Source of the DNA: Takifugu bimaculatus
Taxonomy: Eukaryota > Chordata > Actinopteri > Tetraodontiformes > Tetraodontidae
NCBI GenBank assembly: GCA_004026145.2
Contig: SWLE01000586.1
Span: 53,124 to 117,123 of the forward strand
Direction: 5' to 3'
Length of the DNA stretch: 64,000 nucleotides
Below, one piece after another: positions 1 through 10,682 of this stretch; position 1 is the stretch's first letter, and each line of letters opens with the position of its first letter. The notes below the pieces were generated by a model. The model was not told the origin of the DNA. It made no database searches and saw only the letters and a list, made by a program, of their open reading frames with translations. The position numbers were made by a program, and so were the translations under genes.

Positions 1-27
1 TTTTTTAATTTTGACTTGTGTTTTTAG

Positions 28-1970
28 GGCTCCAGAAATTATGCTCGGTCTCCCCTTCTCGTATCCACTTGATATTTGGGGAGTCGGCCAAATCCTTTTG
101 TTTTTATTCAACCCTCAAACCATCCGCAATTGCTCATCATATCAAAATGCAAGTATACTTGACAAAAATATCTATAGGCAATTAGAGCATGTCCTCTTAA
201 CAACTGTGAATGTTTGGTTTACAGATGAGACACGTGATAGATCTACTGGGTATGCCCCCAAACTACATATTAAATGCTGGGAGATACACCAGCAGATATT
301 TTGTAAAGGTGGCAAACCATTCTGGTTATTCATGGAGATTAAAGGTGAGCACATGTTCTCTGCACTTTGATCCCTGATCTTATCCACCACTGCTAACATA
401 AATATGTTACTCACTCATACTATTTCCAAGTGTCCAAGGATATTTGAATTTGGGTCTCAACATCTCAAATTCCTATCTGCTGAAATGCTGGGAGGGCAGG
501 AAAAGTGGATGTTCACTAACTGTTGGCTTTGTTCTTTCAGACACCAGTTGAATATGGTCCAGCTAACTTAAAGGAACTTCAATGACGTTCCTCAGTCTTT
601 TAGATATTCTCTAACACAATTGTTGTCAGGTAAGCACTCTTTTTCTTTTTAACCAGTTATAATTAATGTCATTGTTCCTGATTGATTATCTTTGTATTAA
701 ATCACTGATTCCAATGGCAGGCCAATCCAACAAATGACAAAAATGAAATGAAGGACCGCAGGGCTCTTTATGACCTCCTGAAGAAGTTATTCCACTTTGA
801 TGAGCGTCAGAGAATCTCTCCTGAGAAAGCCCTGCAGCATGACTTTATAACAATGGGGCACCTGAGAACAGTGGAGAGCAAAGACTAGTGAGTGACATTA
901 TTTCTATTGGATATCAGTGAGGTTAGAGGTTTTTGAAACATTTAAAGAGACATATAAAGCCACACAGCACATGCTAACTCCCACTATATAGCTGATTCTA
1001 CTGAGTAACTGTGTATCATTAATTAGATGTTATATTTGTACCAGTTAAAGCCTTCTGGTCATTAGCATTAAAATTAAGCATATTTTGTTATTGTACATTT
1101 TTTAATTTACACAATGTGTTTTTTGCAGCTTGAAAATGTGTGAAAAAATGAACAGTTTGGCGTTCACAGAGGTTTCAGCTGATAACTCAAATGAGAAGAG
1201 AGACAAAAAGAACTCATTTGAGTCAGAAATAAGCTCTTCTCAGAAAGAGGCAAAGACTTTGGAGAAGGAAAAGAAGCCCACCAAAGAAGGAGCATCAAAT
1301 CATTTAAGGGAAAAGTGTTCAAGGCAGAATCCAGTGTGACCTCTGAGGCAGAAACCAGCGAGTCCTCCGAGGTAGAAACCATCATGTCCTTGAAGGGAAA
1401 ATTCACTCAATCTCTAGAGGAAATAGACTGTGAGCTCTCACAAAAGAAATCATCGGGACCTTACAAGAAAAAGACAGTAATTTCTCAGAGGAGCTTCTCT
1501 GCCTTGCTAGTAACAGGAAGTCCACTGAAGGGGAGGCCAATAAGGCCAAACATACGGAGTCCCAAGTGGAAGAAGAGAGTGAGTCCTCACAGAAGGAAAT
1601 CACCGATACTAAATCCACGGAGAGCCCAGTGGAATACATAGAGTCCTCGCAACAAGAGTCCTCTGAAGATTCTGTTAGTGATACTTCTTGTGTAGATACC
1701 TCAGTAGACAATGCTACCTCACTATGTGAGGAAGAAACAGTCTCCAGTAGTGGAACGTCTGATGGTGCATCCTCTGAAGCTTACAGCTATTCATCAGAGG
1801 GTGTCTCCAGTAGTGACTACTCTGATGCCACCACTTCTGAAAACAGCAGCAAATCACCTTCTAAAAAGAAAGGCGTGTTTAGGGTTAAAGTCTCTAAATG
1901 GTTTGCCAAAGTCTGCAGGCATATAAAGAGTGTATTCTGTAGCTGCATGGAAGTCAACTGTGTTGAATAG
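28..1970 (+). pseudogene. HIPK-like kinase, 3' half (copy K1)
   Basis: This is the distal part of a spliced HIPK-like protein kinase gene cut by the window start. Exons read from splice signals are 28-148, 225-344, 541-629, 721-887 and 1129-1970. The first exon carries the APE-type motif RAPEIMLGLP followed by DIWG, and the second carries LLGMPPNYILNAGR, a HIPK-type C-lobe signature. The last exon is a Ser/Glu-rich tail ending in a basic, Cys-containing segment (KVSKWFAKVCRHIKSVFC). Exon 541-629 is 2 nt longer than the 87-nt homologue at 43039-43125 and runs into a stop. The tail exon also shifts frame near 1290 and 1440. I call it a pseudogene copy, although single-base assembly errors could explain part of this. 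Closest relatives in the window are 41302-44429 and the reverse copies at 12320-13618 and 52706-55850. Confidence 0.8.
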
Positions 1971-1999
1971 TGTGTGAGTGTAAGGACTTGTGGGTGTGC

Positions 2000-2545
2000 T
2001 GTCTGTGCTTGAATTATGGTTTGTATTATTAAAGAAGATATGGATTGTGACTAGTGTGTTGATTCACTGGGTGGAGAGGTGGAATCCAGCACAAAAAGCT
2101 CATAGATTGATTAAAAACAAACAAAAACATCATTTAGTAAATCTAATCATAAACTAATTCGCTATCGTCGGTGTGAGGACGTTAAATTAACCAGCGCCCC
2201 GTAAAACGAGCTAAAGCGCCGACTGGTCCGCTCAAATCTCCTATTAACTCAATGCAGAACAGAGCGGGAAAACGGCTCCGAACCTGACAAAAGCTTCGGT
2301 GTTTAACTCGTTGTTTCGCCGTCACCGGGTAAGCTAAAGTTATGAAGCTCGACATGGTTATATTTCAAAGTCTTGTGGTTCTAACGTGCCCAGATTCCAT
2401 AGAATTGGACGGCGTTAAGCGGTCCAAAACGGGTGGTTCTGATCGCGAATCTGTGTGGGGGGAGGGGTGGAGCAGCTCCAGCCAGTGGGTGTGGGAGGGG
2501 CTGCCTGTGTGCGTCACATTCAGCGGGAAAATAACACAATTTCAA
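2000..2545 (+). promoter_or_regulatory. CpG-rich upstream region of exon X
   Basis: No protein gene is visible here. The left part is the 3' flank of the kinase tail, with a TATTAAA-type signal near 2028. From about 2160 the sequence becomes rich in CpG and GC, just before the exon X start codon. The same block recurs at 45100-45496 (+), 11746-12140 (-) and 52409-52625 (-), always directly upstream of exon X. A promoter role is inferred from position and composition only. Confidence 0.4.
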
Positions 2546-3181
2546 ATGGCAGCTTTCGAATTTCCCATCGTACGTGAACCCACCGCCATTTCAATCGATC
2601 CAGTCCCAGCCTCGCGCTTCACTCCATTTGGCGCTTCACGTAAGTACAAATCTTCTACATCGCTCTGCTCGTTTCAATGACTTTCACAGCTGCTAAATGA
2701 ACTAATTCAAGCTAAAGCTTCACAATCACATTATTCCGTGTCTCAGTGTAAAGAATTGACCGCTTCTGTGTTGTTTCCATTACATCGCTCTCGTGCTCCA
2801 CGTTGCTAATATCTGGTCATTCTGCCGTGATTGATATTAACGCCGTCTGACATCAATAGCGTTTTATTTTAACATTTTTACCATCGTGCTGGTTAAGTTG
2901 TTAATTGCGGAGGCAAAGTAACCTAAACCATTGTCGGCATTAAGATCTGCATGGGACTCCAAATGGCTAATGCTAATAATCGGTATTGGCATGTGGCTGC
3001 TAATATTGGCTCATTCGAAAATCGATCCCATTTCTGTAATTCATCTGTCGATATCTCTGCATATGCTTCCATTTAGGTGATTGGTTTATGCACACTTTGA
3101 GTGCTGACAAGTTTGTGAATGCCGTTAAAATGCGCTTCTCTGCAGATACAAAAGGATTTCAGAGATTTGCAGCTCTTGTTG
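2546..3181 (+). CDS. Exon X gene, first two coding exons (unknown protein)
   Basis: I do not recognise the protein. An ATG at 2546 opens a 94-nt exon (2546-2639, starting MAAFEFPIVREPTAIS) ending at a GTAAGT donor in phase 1. The next plausible exon is 3077-3181, with a TTTAG acceptor and GTAAGT donor. It joins in frame and reads DWFMHTLSADKFVNAVK and onward. A possible third exon starts at 3271, but its first ~20 nt repeat the end of exon two, and no later exon could be followed. Exon one with its CpG-rich upstream block is conserved in four places in this window; exon two occurs only here. It may be the head of a real host gene or part of a mobile module. The duplicons break up the downstream part. 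Confidence 0.45.
2640..3076. other. Intron of exon X gene, conserved to about 3000
   Basis: Non-coding sequence between the two exon X gene exons. Up to about 2960 it matches 45591-45918 closely, and that match stops abruptly where the other copy is joined to kinase intron sequence. Nothing else was recognised. Confidence 0.4.
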
Positions 3182-3697
3182 GTAAGTAAACTGGAATAAA
3201 GGCCAGGTAAAATCTGGGACCTGTTACTGTTTGAACATTCATTCTATGCTGACACATTTGCTTTGTGCAGATTTGCAGCTCCTGTTGACGTGGCTGGTCA
3301 GCGGCTGGAGCAGGGTTGGTATCTCTAGCTTTATTCATGGTTCAACACATTGTCCGAGGTCCAGCTGTCTCCAATCATTGATTGGTGGTGGTGTCCAGGG
3401 GTTTGTCATCGGCTTCTTTGGGCCAGAGACGTATGTATCAAAGGTTCCGATCCTGACACACCTGCTGTCGATTGCTGGAACCAGGTGCCAGGTTTGTAGG
3501 TTTTATTGGCATCGTAGATCAGGTCCCAATTCCAGCACTTGTATGCTATTTGTAAATAAGCTATCAGTATATAGATCCCAGGATTGGACGGCTCCATCTT
3601 GCCGTTATTACAAGGACACGGATAATGCTTCAATTGTGTGTTTGAGGTTTTCATGTTGACTAAATGGTTTCCCTCCATGGTGATTGTCTCTTTACAG
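3182..3697. other. Junction and kinase intron 1 remnant
   Basis: Up to about 3488 this is unique sequence. From about 3490 it matches the intron before kinase exon 2 (41465 onward, and 55690 downward on the other strand), so a duplicon junction lies near 3490. Kinase exon 1, present in the other full copies, is missing here. Confidence 0.45.
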
Positions 3698-4760
3698 TAA
3701 GTGCTGGTGATGTTCTACACAGCAGGAAGTCTGGGTTTGTTGTGCAGGAGATTATAGGTGAAGGAGCATTTGGGGAAGTAGCCAGGTGCCAAAACACAAA
3801 TACAAAAGAGACTGTGGTGATCAAGTTCATCAAGGAATTCAAAAGTGGCCAAAGAGAAGTAAGGAAAAATAATTTACCCCTGGAAATCGTTCTTTCTGAA
3901 AATGGCAATAACCACTTCCTTGAAAACAATTGCTCTCTAGCACATATTTTGGTCTCTTATCAGTCATGTTGATCCTTCACAGAAGGTGATATTGGAACGC
4001 ATCCATTCCAGTCTCCGTGTGAATCATGCACACTTTGTGAAGCTCTTGGACCATTTTCACCACAACAGTCGGCTCTGTCTGGTGGATGAGATGCATCAGT
4101 TCAGGTGCCCTCCAAACCCATTCAATTACAATCATTGTTGAATGTTTATGTTCTAATCTTATTTCTAGATTATTCTATATTTTTATATACATAATAAAAC
4201 ATATATATTCTTTTTATCTCTATGCCTACATTCTAATCTTATTTGTATTTTATTTTTATTCTATTTCTATACTTTGTAAATACACCTGCTGCTATTTGTG
4301 TCTATATTCTATAGTTCTATACCTTCATGTCTATGCTGCTATTACAATTCAGTTTCCCTTTGGGAATGAATAAAGTAAATCTTGAATCTTAAACTGTTAT
4401 GTTATAATGTCTGTGTATGGATTGTTTTTTTCTTTCAGTCACCAATGGAATATCAAGATGTTGTCTTCATAAAATCATATGATGTTCCCCAGTCTTTTAG
4501 ATATTCTCTAACACAATTGTTTTCGGTAAGCACTCTTTTTTTTAACCAGTTATAATTAATGTCATTGTTCCTGATTGATTATCTTTGTATTAAATCACTG
4601 ATTCCAATGGCAGGCCAATCCAACAAATGACAAAATGAAATGAAGGAGCGCAGGGCTCTTTCTGATCTCCTGAAGAAGTTATTCCACTTTGATGAGCGTC
4701 AGAGAATCTCTCCTGAGAAAGCCCTGCAGCATGACTTTATAACAACGGACCATTTATTAA
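3698..4760 (+). pseudogene. HIPK-like kinase, deleted copy (K2)
   Basis: Kinase exon 2 (3698-3858) encodes the glycine loop GEGAFGEVARC and the lysine strand VVIKFIK. Exon 3 starts at 3983 and breaks off after LCLVDEM near 4093. Catalytic-loop, DFG and APE exons are absent. A foreign A/T-rich segment lies at about 4095-4395. Homology returns with exon 7 (4439-4525) and exon 8 (4614-4745). Exon 7 differs from the other copies in its first half (SPMEYQDVV against TPVEYGPAN), so this copy comes from a distinct paralogue. Exon 8 has a deletion in its A-run that shifts the frame. It cannot encode a kinase. Confidence 0.8.
4095..4395 (+). mobile_element. Retroposon 3' end-like insertion
   Basis: An A/T-rich segment interrupts the kinase copy. 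It ends with TTTCCCTTTGGGAATGAATA and an AATAAAG motif, which resembles the 3' end of fish LINE/SINE families. No coding sequence or clear target-site duplication was found. The other kinase copies lack it. Confidence 0.4.
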
Positions 4761-5635
4761 TATATGAGACAATTAATATTTGAGACATCAAATCCTTTAA
4801 GGGGAAAGTGTTCAAGGCAGAATCCAGTGAGACCTGTGGAAATTTACTGTAAATTTAATGTGTATCACAAGCTTCTCACTTACCCTTGTATCACTGGAAC
4901 TGACTTATGCATGTGCTAAAAATGTGCGTAGGCATTTAATCACATTTCCTGGTACCCACCGTGTGACTGGCTCAGGAGGGTCCAGAACTTATGGAGAATA
5001 TAATCACATCAGGTAATAAGATTGCGTCGCCAGTTTATCACATGATCATCTGAGCACTGTTGCTTTTCTGGTGACTTTTCAAGTTCAATTTCATTTAATA
5101 CCATCTTTGTTCTTTTTGAGTTATTTATACTTTAACAGACAGGCAGAAAAACAGATGTTGGTGATGCAACAAGGAAACATGCTAAAAGGTCAATTTCATG
5201 ATTTTTGCATGAAGGTCAATGTGAAGCCACAAAAACCAGCAAGATTTACCTTTTTTTTCTTTCAGTTTATAAGCAGCAGATATGTTCCAACCAGTCTGTT
5301 TGTTGGATTACACTCTCAAATGTGGTGGACTCATGTAAGTGTTGAATTCCCCCTCCACCAGTGGGGGGGGGGTTGATGGGTGCTGAAATCTTGGTGTCAC
5401 TTAACATTCTAATCCTGCAAAAGATCCGGTTTGAACAACAGAGGTTCACTAAATATTTGATCTGTAAAAGCTGTTGCAGGATTCTACTGACTGAATGAGG
5501 AGAAAATATTTAAAAAGGTGAAAATTTAAAAAGGTGAGCAGCCCCTGTAAGGACTAATGCACTCCAAAATTAGCCCAGGTGCAGGGTTGCTATAGCAACA
5601 AGGTAGAAACATACATGAGAGCAGAAATTAGCAGA
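4761..5635. repeat. Duplicon segment upstream of intronless kinase
   Basis: A ~50-nt scrap of the kinase tail exon lies at about 4785-4838. The remainder matches 46150-46990 almost base for base. It contains a G-run (5363-5373) that differs in length between copies. No gene was identified, though it may hold the promoter of the kinase at 5903. Confidence 0.6.
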
Positions 5636-5862
5636 GGGGAGTATTATCGTAGCGGAGGGGAGTATTATTGTAGCGGAGGGGAGCATTGTAGCGGAGGAGA
5701 GCATTATTGTAGCGGAGGGGAGCATTATTGTAGCAGAGGGGAGCATTATTGTAGCAGAGGGGAGTATTATTGTAGCAGAGGAGAGTATTATTGTAGCGGA
5801 GGAGAGTATTATTGTAGCGGAGGGGAGTATTGTAGCGGAGGAGAGTATTGTAGCAGAGGTTG
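5636..5862 (+). repeat. Coding-frame minisatellite, 21/18-bp units
   Basis: Eleven tandem units, eight of 21 bp and three of 18 bp, have the core AGCGGAGGGGAGTATTATTGT. Because every unit is a multiple of three, the frame stays open throughout. It would read as repeats of GEYYCSG or GEYCSG on + and Ser-Ala-Thr-Ile-type repeats on -. The open frame (5579-5884) stops 18 nt before the kinase ATG. Whether it is translated is unknown. The second duplicon has 13 units. Confidence 0.85.
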
Positions 5863-5902
5863 TAGCAAACAATTTAACAGCTGAGCAAACTGAAACATTA
5901 AA

Positions 5903-7281
5903 ATGGCCATAAACAGGATGTCAAACAATATGGATGACCCCTCTGCATTTGTAGAGGAGCCCGACCTCAGGATAGGAACTTTCCTTTCAGAGTCCCTCCA
6001 GGTGATGGACTTGCTGGGGGAGGGTGCATCTGGTCATGTGAGCAAATGCTTCAGTACTAAAACTTGTGAGATGGAGGCTGTGAAGATTATTAAGAAGTTT
6101 CCTGGTCTTCCTGTAGAGAAAAATGAGCTGGTCATCCTTGAAGAGCTGCGGAGTTTGGATCCGGACACCTCCAATATCCTAAAGTGGAAGGAGAGCTTCA
6201 CATAGCAGGATCACATGTGCATGAGTTCTGAGCTTCTGGATCAGGACCTGCACAACTATGTCAAGGCCAGAGGAGAAGGCCTCCTCATTCTGGAGTTGAA
6301 ATCAGTCATTCGGCAGGTGGCAACGGCCCTGCAGCATCTGCGCTCCTTCAAGATTGTTCATGCTGACATCAGGCCTGAAAATATCATGATTGTGGACCGG
6401 AGACAACAGCCAATCAGAGTTTGTCTCCTTGACTTTGGCCTGGCATTTCAAAGTGGAGACGGTCCTTTTTTTCAAGCTACAGGATACAGAGCTCCAGGCT
6501 GGGCATCCACCCCCCCACAGAAGCAATAGATATATGGTCTACTGGTGCAACACCTGTGGAAGTCGCTACAGCGTCCACCATTTTATTAAAGGAAGAGGAA
6601 TCCGATGAGCTGAGCCAAATCATCCAGTGTCACGGCCAGCCGTCAGATGAGATTCTGGACCGGGGGAAGGACACTGCATCTTACTTCTGCGAGCAAGTCG
6701 ACGGTGAACATCGCTGGAGGTTCAAGACACCAAGCGAATATGAGGAAGAAACAGGTCTCCAGGCCCAGACATTCACCAGCGTCAGACTGGATGATGTACC
6801 AGTGATCGTGGCTCATGGAGACCCGGAGGACAAAAACCTGTTTGCGGACCTGCTTAAAAGGATGATGCAGCTTGACCAGGATGAAGGCATCACACCGCTG
6901 GAGGTCCTGCAGCATCCTTTTCTCAATGAGAGCTCCCCTCAGGGTCCACTGGAGAACAATGCTGTCAGCCTCCCAGGCCCTGATGAGCACTGGAGGGATG
7001 TAAGTTTGGAGTCTTCTTCAAGGCAGCCAGGAGCACAGGAGGGGGACGCCTGTGTAATTGAATTTCCCAGTGACTTGGCTATCGATGTCCAGTTGGAAAC
7101 CAGCTCCACACACAGTGGTTACGGCGACTGTGAGGGAAACATCAACTCAATTTCAGTTTGTTTGGATGTGGAATCAGAGGGGAGCACTGACAACAACCAG
7201 CCTGACCTCCGCTCAGAGAAGTGTGGCCTTTTTGGCCGACTGGTCAGACTGTTGAGGAACATCTTCCATTGCTTCTTCTGA
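5903..7281 (+). pseudogene. Intronless HIPK-like kinase (copy K3)
   Basis: The ATG at 5903 has good context (AAAATGG). The protein shows a glycine loop (LGEGASGHVSK), the VAIK-type lysine (AVKIIKK), a catalytic loop HADIRPENIMI (Arg where Lys is usual), DFG intact at 6432, and the HIPK-like C-lobe segments HRWRFKTPSEYEEETG and LLKRMMQLD. It ends in a hydrophobic/basic tail, GLFGRLVRLLRNIFHCFF. There are no introns where the spliced copies have eight, so it looks like a retrogene or a different lineage. Two lesions break it: an in-frame TAG at 6203-6205 and a frame change near 6490-6500 in the APE region. Both are shared with the second copy at 47306-48684. Start-to-end length would be about 460 codons. 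Confidence 0.8.
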
Positions 7282-7460
7282 AATACGTCGATGTGTATAT
7301 GTCTCATTGTGTTTCTACTCTGGTGAATAAAAAATAAAATATGATATGATTGTCAGCTATTGTCCTAAATTTGAGAAAAGATATTCATGAAGCACACACA
7401 CAAGTTCCTATGTGTAGGAGTTGATAGACATAATACATTAGCCAGCTACCCCATCATACG
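7282..7460. terminator. 3' flank of K3 with poly(A) signal
   Basis: AATAAAAAATAAAA at 7326-7339 lies ~50 nt after the K3 stop and is a plausible polyadenylation signal. The matching copy at 48730 has AATAAATAGTAAA. The rest is flank up to the transposon end. Confidence 0.45.
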
Positions 7461-7900
7461 GTGGCCGAGAGGTGCAAAACACTTTTACAAGCGGCTGAAA
7501 CCAATTTACAAATAACTTTTTCTACCGGAAAGGGAATCACCGACCCTTTGTTGGGCCAATGGATGCGTTCCGTCGGTGCAGTTGGTAATTCCCTTTCCGG
7601 CTGAAAAAGGAGCCAGCCGGGAGGTGCAAAACATTTATACAAGCGGCCAAAACAAATTTACAAGTTACCTTTTCAGCCGGAAAGGGAATCACCAACTGTA
7701 TCAACAGTTGAACCGGAAGCGGATAAGGAGTTCATGGTGACGCGGGATGGACGGCAGGCAAGTGGCCTTTTGCCCGTTTTGTGGAAAAATTTGAGCAGAT
7801 TGACGCCGTTTCGTGTTGCCTGTGGTCGTTCTTTGGCGTTTTTAAATGCCGCAGCCCAAACGGAAGGACCAGCCGTACTGGGGGACGTCTCAACAGCCGG
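7461..7900 (+). repeat. Left long terminal inverted repeat of transposon
   Basis: This pairs with 10541-10969 in reverse complement. It contains internal sub-repeats: the motif GGTGCAAAACA followed by TTTACAAGCGGC and then GGAAAGGGAAT occurs twice (about 7470 and 7622), giving a short nested inverted/direct repeat pattern. Confidence 0.8.
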
Positions 7901-8504
7901 ATAATGCTAAGCAAAGTAAGTGTAGCATAGCCGTCGCTATCTGAAGTACGTACAACTTGAATCAGCTGTACCATTGGTTAGCAGCTGCAACTTTCTGTAA
8001 ACTTGGCTTTAATTTCAGCAGAAAAACATTTCCCAGCATACAAGAAGTTCCTGGAGTACAGAAATTCCAAATCCAAGGAGCGTCAGTCTTATAACTAGGG
8101 GCCAAGAGGAAGACTTCGGGCTAAAGAGCAAAAACACGTCCAGGTCTGTTGTACTGGCTGTATTAGCTTATCACTCAACTGTCTGACTCGGGGTAACTCA
8201 AAAATAGATCTATGTAAGAGAACTTATATATTTGAGACAGGAATCTGTGCATAGATTTTAAAGCATGTAGCACTCGTGCAAGATGAGACACTTTGCTGAA
8301 GCAACTGGGCACGACGGTGCAACTACTGTATCTGGAGGGTAGTTTCCAGTCATGTTCGGCTAACTATGGAACTGTTGACATAAATTAGAACATGTTCCCT
8401 CCATGTTCTCCATAATTAATGGGAAACACTGGTGTATGTATAATCTTTTGTGTTACTTTGTATAGTACATGAAATTAACCGTACCTTTTTCATTTTTTAG
8501 ATAA

Positions 8505-8932
8505 ACATTGGAATGATGGTGCCAAATGGGACTGCTCTAAAACCTCTAAGAGGGAGAACACTCCCGTTATTTGTAGACCCAGAAGTAGAAGCACCTGATA
8601 TCCTGAAACAGGCCATCCAGAAGATGAGGACATTTAACCGGGACACTCCAGAAGGAACTTGTGTCCTTTTGTATCCAGACCACATCCAGAAGGCGAGGCT
8701 GCTGTGTCTGTGGAAGACATTTTGATGTTTACAACAGGGCTGACATCACTTCCTCCTTCTGGGTTGGAACCGTTGCCACGAATAGAGTTCCTGGATGACT
8801 CTCCATTCCCAATGGCAAATACATGTTCAAATGTGTTGAAATGACCACTCCTGGGGTCATACAGTGTGTTTAAGACACAAATGGACTTTGGAATTCAAAA
8901 TAGTCCAGGATTTGGCTGTTTATGAGCCATAT
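8505..8932 (+). pseudogene. G2E3-like HECT ubiquitin ligase fragment in transposon
   Basis: After a TTTTTTAG acceptor at about 8500, the sequence reads an N-terminal module (MMVPNGTALKPLRGRTLPLF through LLYPD) seen in fish proteins annotated as G2/M phase-specific E3 ligase-like. It then jumps, in another frame from about 8686, to the C-terminal end of a HECT domain (SVEDILMFTTGL, FPMANTCSNVLK). The HECT end carries a TGA at about 8842 and then continues to a typical terminus (MDFGIQNSPGFG). Most of the HECT domain, including the catalytic cysteine region, is deleted, so no ligase activity is expected. Confidence 0.65.
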
Positions 8933-9506
8933 TGGATGACCCCTGGAGCTTGGACTCTAAAATGTTTATTGTTATGCCGTTGGTGCACCTAAAGGTGCAG
9001 TTGCAAGTGTTTTTCCCACGATGTTAAAGTAAGAGGCTGTTTTGTTTTTTTTGGAGGGGGGGGGGCAGTTTTAGTTCAGGATTGTATCTATTAAAAAAAA
9101 GGAAATCCATGCTCATTACTAAGCATTATGTTTATTCATATTTCCCACTTTAAAATAATGACGCTGTGGGTGACAAATTAAGACACTTTGTGTACAAGTT
9201 ACACCTTTCTAATAAATGTCTTTTCAATCATAGCTGAGTAATTTCTTTTAGTTTCAGATACAGCTCAGTTGCAGACTGCCAGTACTCTGCCTTCTGTAAA
9301 TGATTGCTCTGCATGGCCAAGTCCAGGTACTCCTGCATGTTTGCATCCTCACATGGAGCTCTTGTCAGGGGAGCCTCAGGAAAAGCATCCAGTTGAGTCT
9401 GTTCAATTTGAAATCCACAGTCTCTGGAGTCAACTTATGTTACACAGAAGATATTATTACATTTATTTGAAAAACCAAATAAATGCAGACAATCTACCAT
9501 CAAATA

Positions 9507-10682
9507 TTACCGGTGTGGTAAGTAGTAGAGCTCATTGGGCACTCCTCCTGGACATGATGCTGTTCTGGAGGGCCGGATCCTGTGACTGTTCCACAATCCA
9601 ACACACTCATCCAAGTCCTTCTGAACAACATCACCAAAGCAGTATCTCAGTAAACGCTGATGCTCATGACTCCCGTTGAAGTATCCGGCGTCTCTAAGGT
9701 CTGCAAATAGCTCCATCCAGAACTGACGCCTATGGAAATTGGTAAAACAAATGATAATTTTAAGCATATACATATGTATAAGTGAATGAGTGAAGTAAAA
9801 GGTAAATGACTTGATGAAGGCCATTTACCTCCCCTTTCTGAATATGGACCACCAGGACTCAATCCTCTGGTTATTTGTCGATGAGCCATACATGTGGATG
9901 GACGCTCCAGAGTAGTAGTCTCTGTGGTGGTGGCGTAGGGTGCACTGAATTGCAGCTATGATCCCGTTCTCCGTGCCGTAATCGGTCCTCAATCTCATGG
10001 GAACGAGAGAGAGGTTTCACATGCATGACAGAAAATAGTGGCCGATCACACTTGGGTCATTATTTGAAGGCCCACATGTGAGCCACAGCACTGCGTGAAA
10101 ATCCATCAACACAGCCGGAAAGAGCAAAACCAAATGGCTTAAGTTTATCATAACCATCCGCGTGCCACATATACAGTAGTTCGGTCCCATGGAGTGGTAG
10201 GTTCTTCTGACAAACCTTCTCCGTGCTGTCCTCTCGCACCCGCGAGGATTGAGCTCCTGGAGCAAATTCATCACGCGATCCCTCTTCACTCGCAGATTGT
10301 ACTTTTGTTTGAGTACTTGCCACATCGTACGCTAGCCAAACAGCTGTCCAGGTCCACGAAGTTCCAGTCGGATGGCCCTAATTATGGCGTTTGTAGAGCA
10401 GTAATCCTTTCAGCTTTTAAGCGACCTCAAGCAGATGTGCACACCGTGTAAACTTGACATCATGTCCACGATTACATCGTAAGAGTGGCCCTCATGAAAG
10501 TACTTTATGCACTGCTGAAGTAGGTCTGGTCCGTCCCCTGACGTCCCCTGTGCGGCTGGTCCTTCCATCTGGGCTTTGGCATCTAAAAACGCCAAAGACC
10601 GACCACAGAAACCACAAAACGGCGTCAATCTGCTCAAATGTTCGCCACAAAACGAGCAAAAGGCCACTTGCCTGCCGTCCAT
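9507..10682 (-). pseudogene. DDE integrase/transposase of the inverted-repeat transposon
   Basis: On the - strand from 10682 it begins with a zinc-ribbon-like segment (two CxxC pairs, FCSFCGEHL and FCGFCGRSL), then helical sequence (YNLRVKRDRVMNLLQELNP). The catalytic core follows: first Asp in HADGYDKLKP, second Asp in the TDYGTENG-type segment near 9990, and Glu in NNQRIESWW near 9860. A GT-AG intron (about 9730-9829) separates the core from the final exon (FWMELFADLRDAGYF to the end). At least two frame changes, near 10165 and 10080, break it. It would act on the inverted ends that flank it. Confidence 0.7.

Noticed and set aside
3406..3929. ORFs opposite kinase K2 (90 and 89 codons)
   Set aside because: Shadows of the kinase exon and intron. 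The same frames appear at the other copies with frame changes.
5570..5872. Ser-Ala-Thr-Ile repeat protein on -
   Set aside because: Antisense reading of the minisatellite with no promoter, splice or homology evidence. Mentioned only as a property of the repeat.
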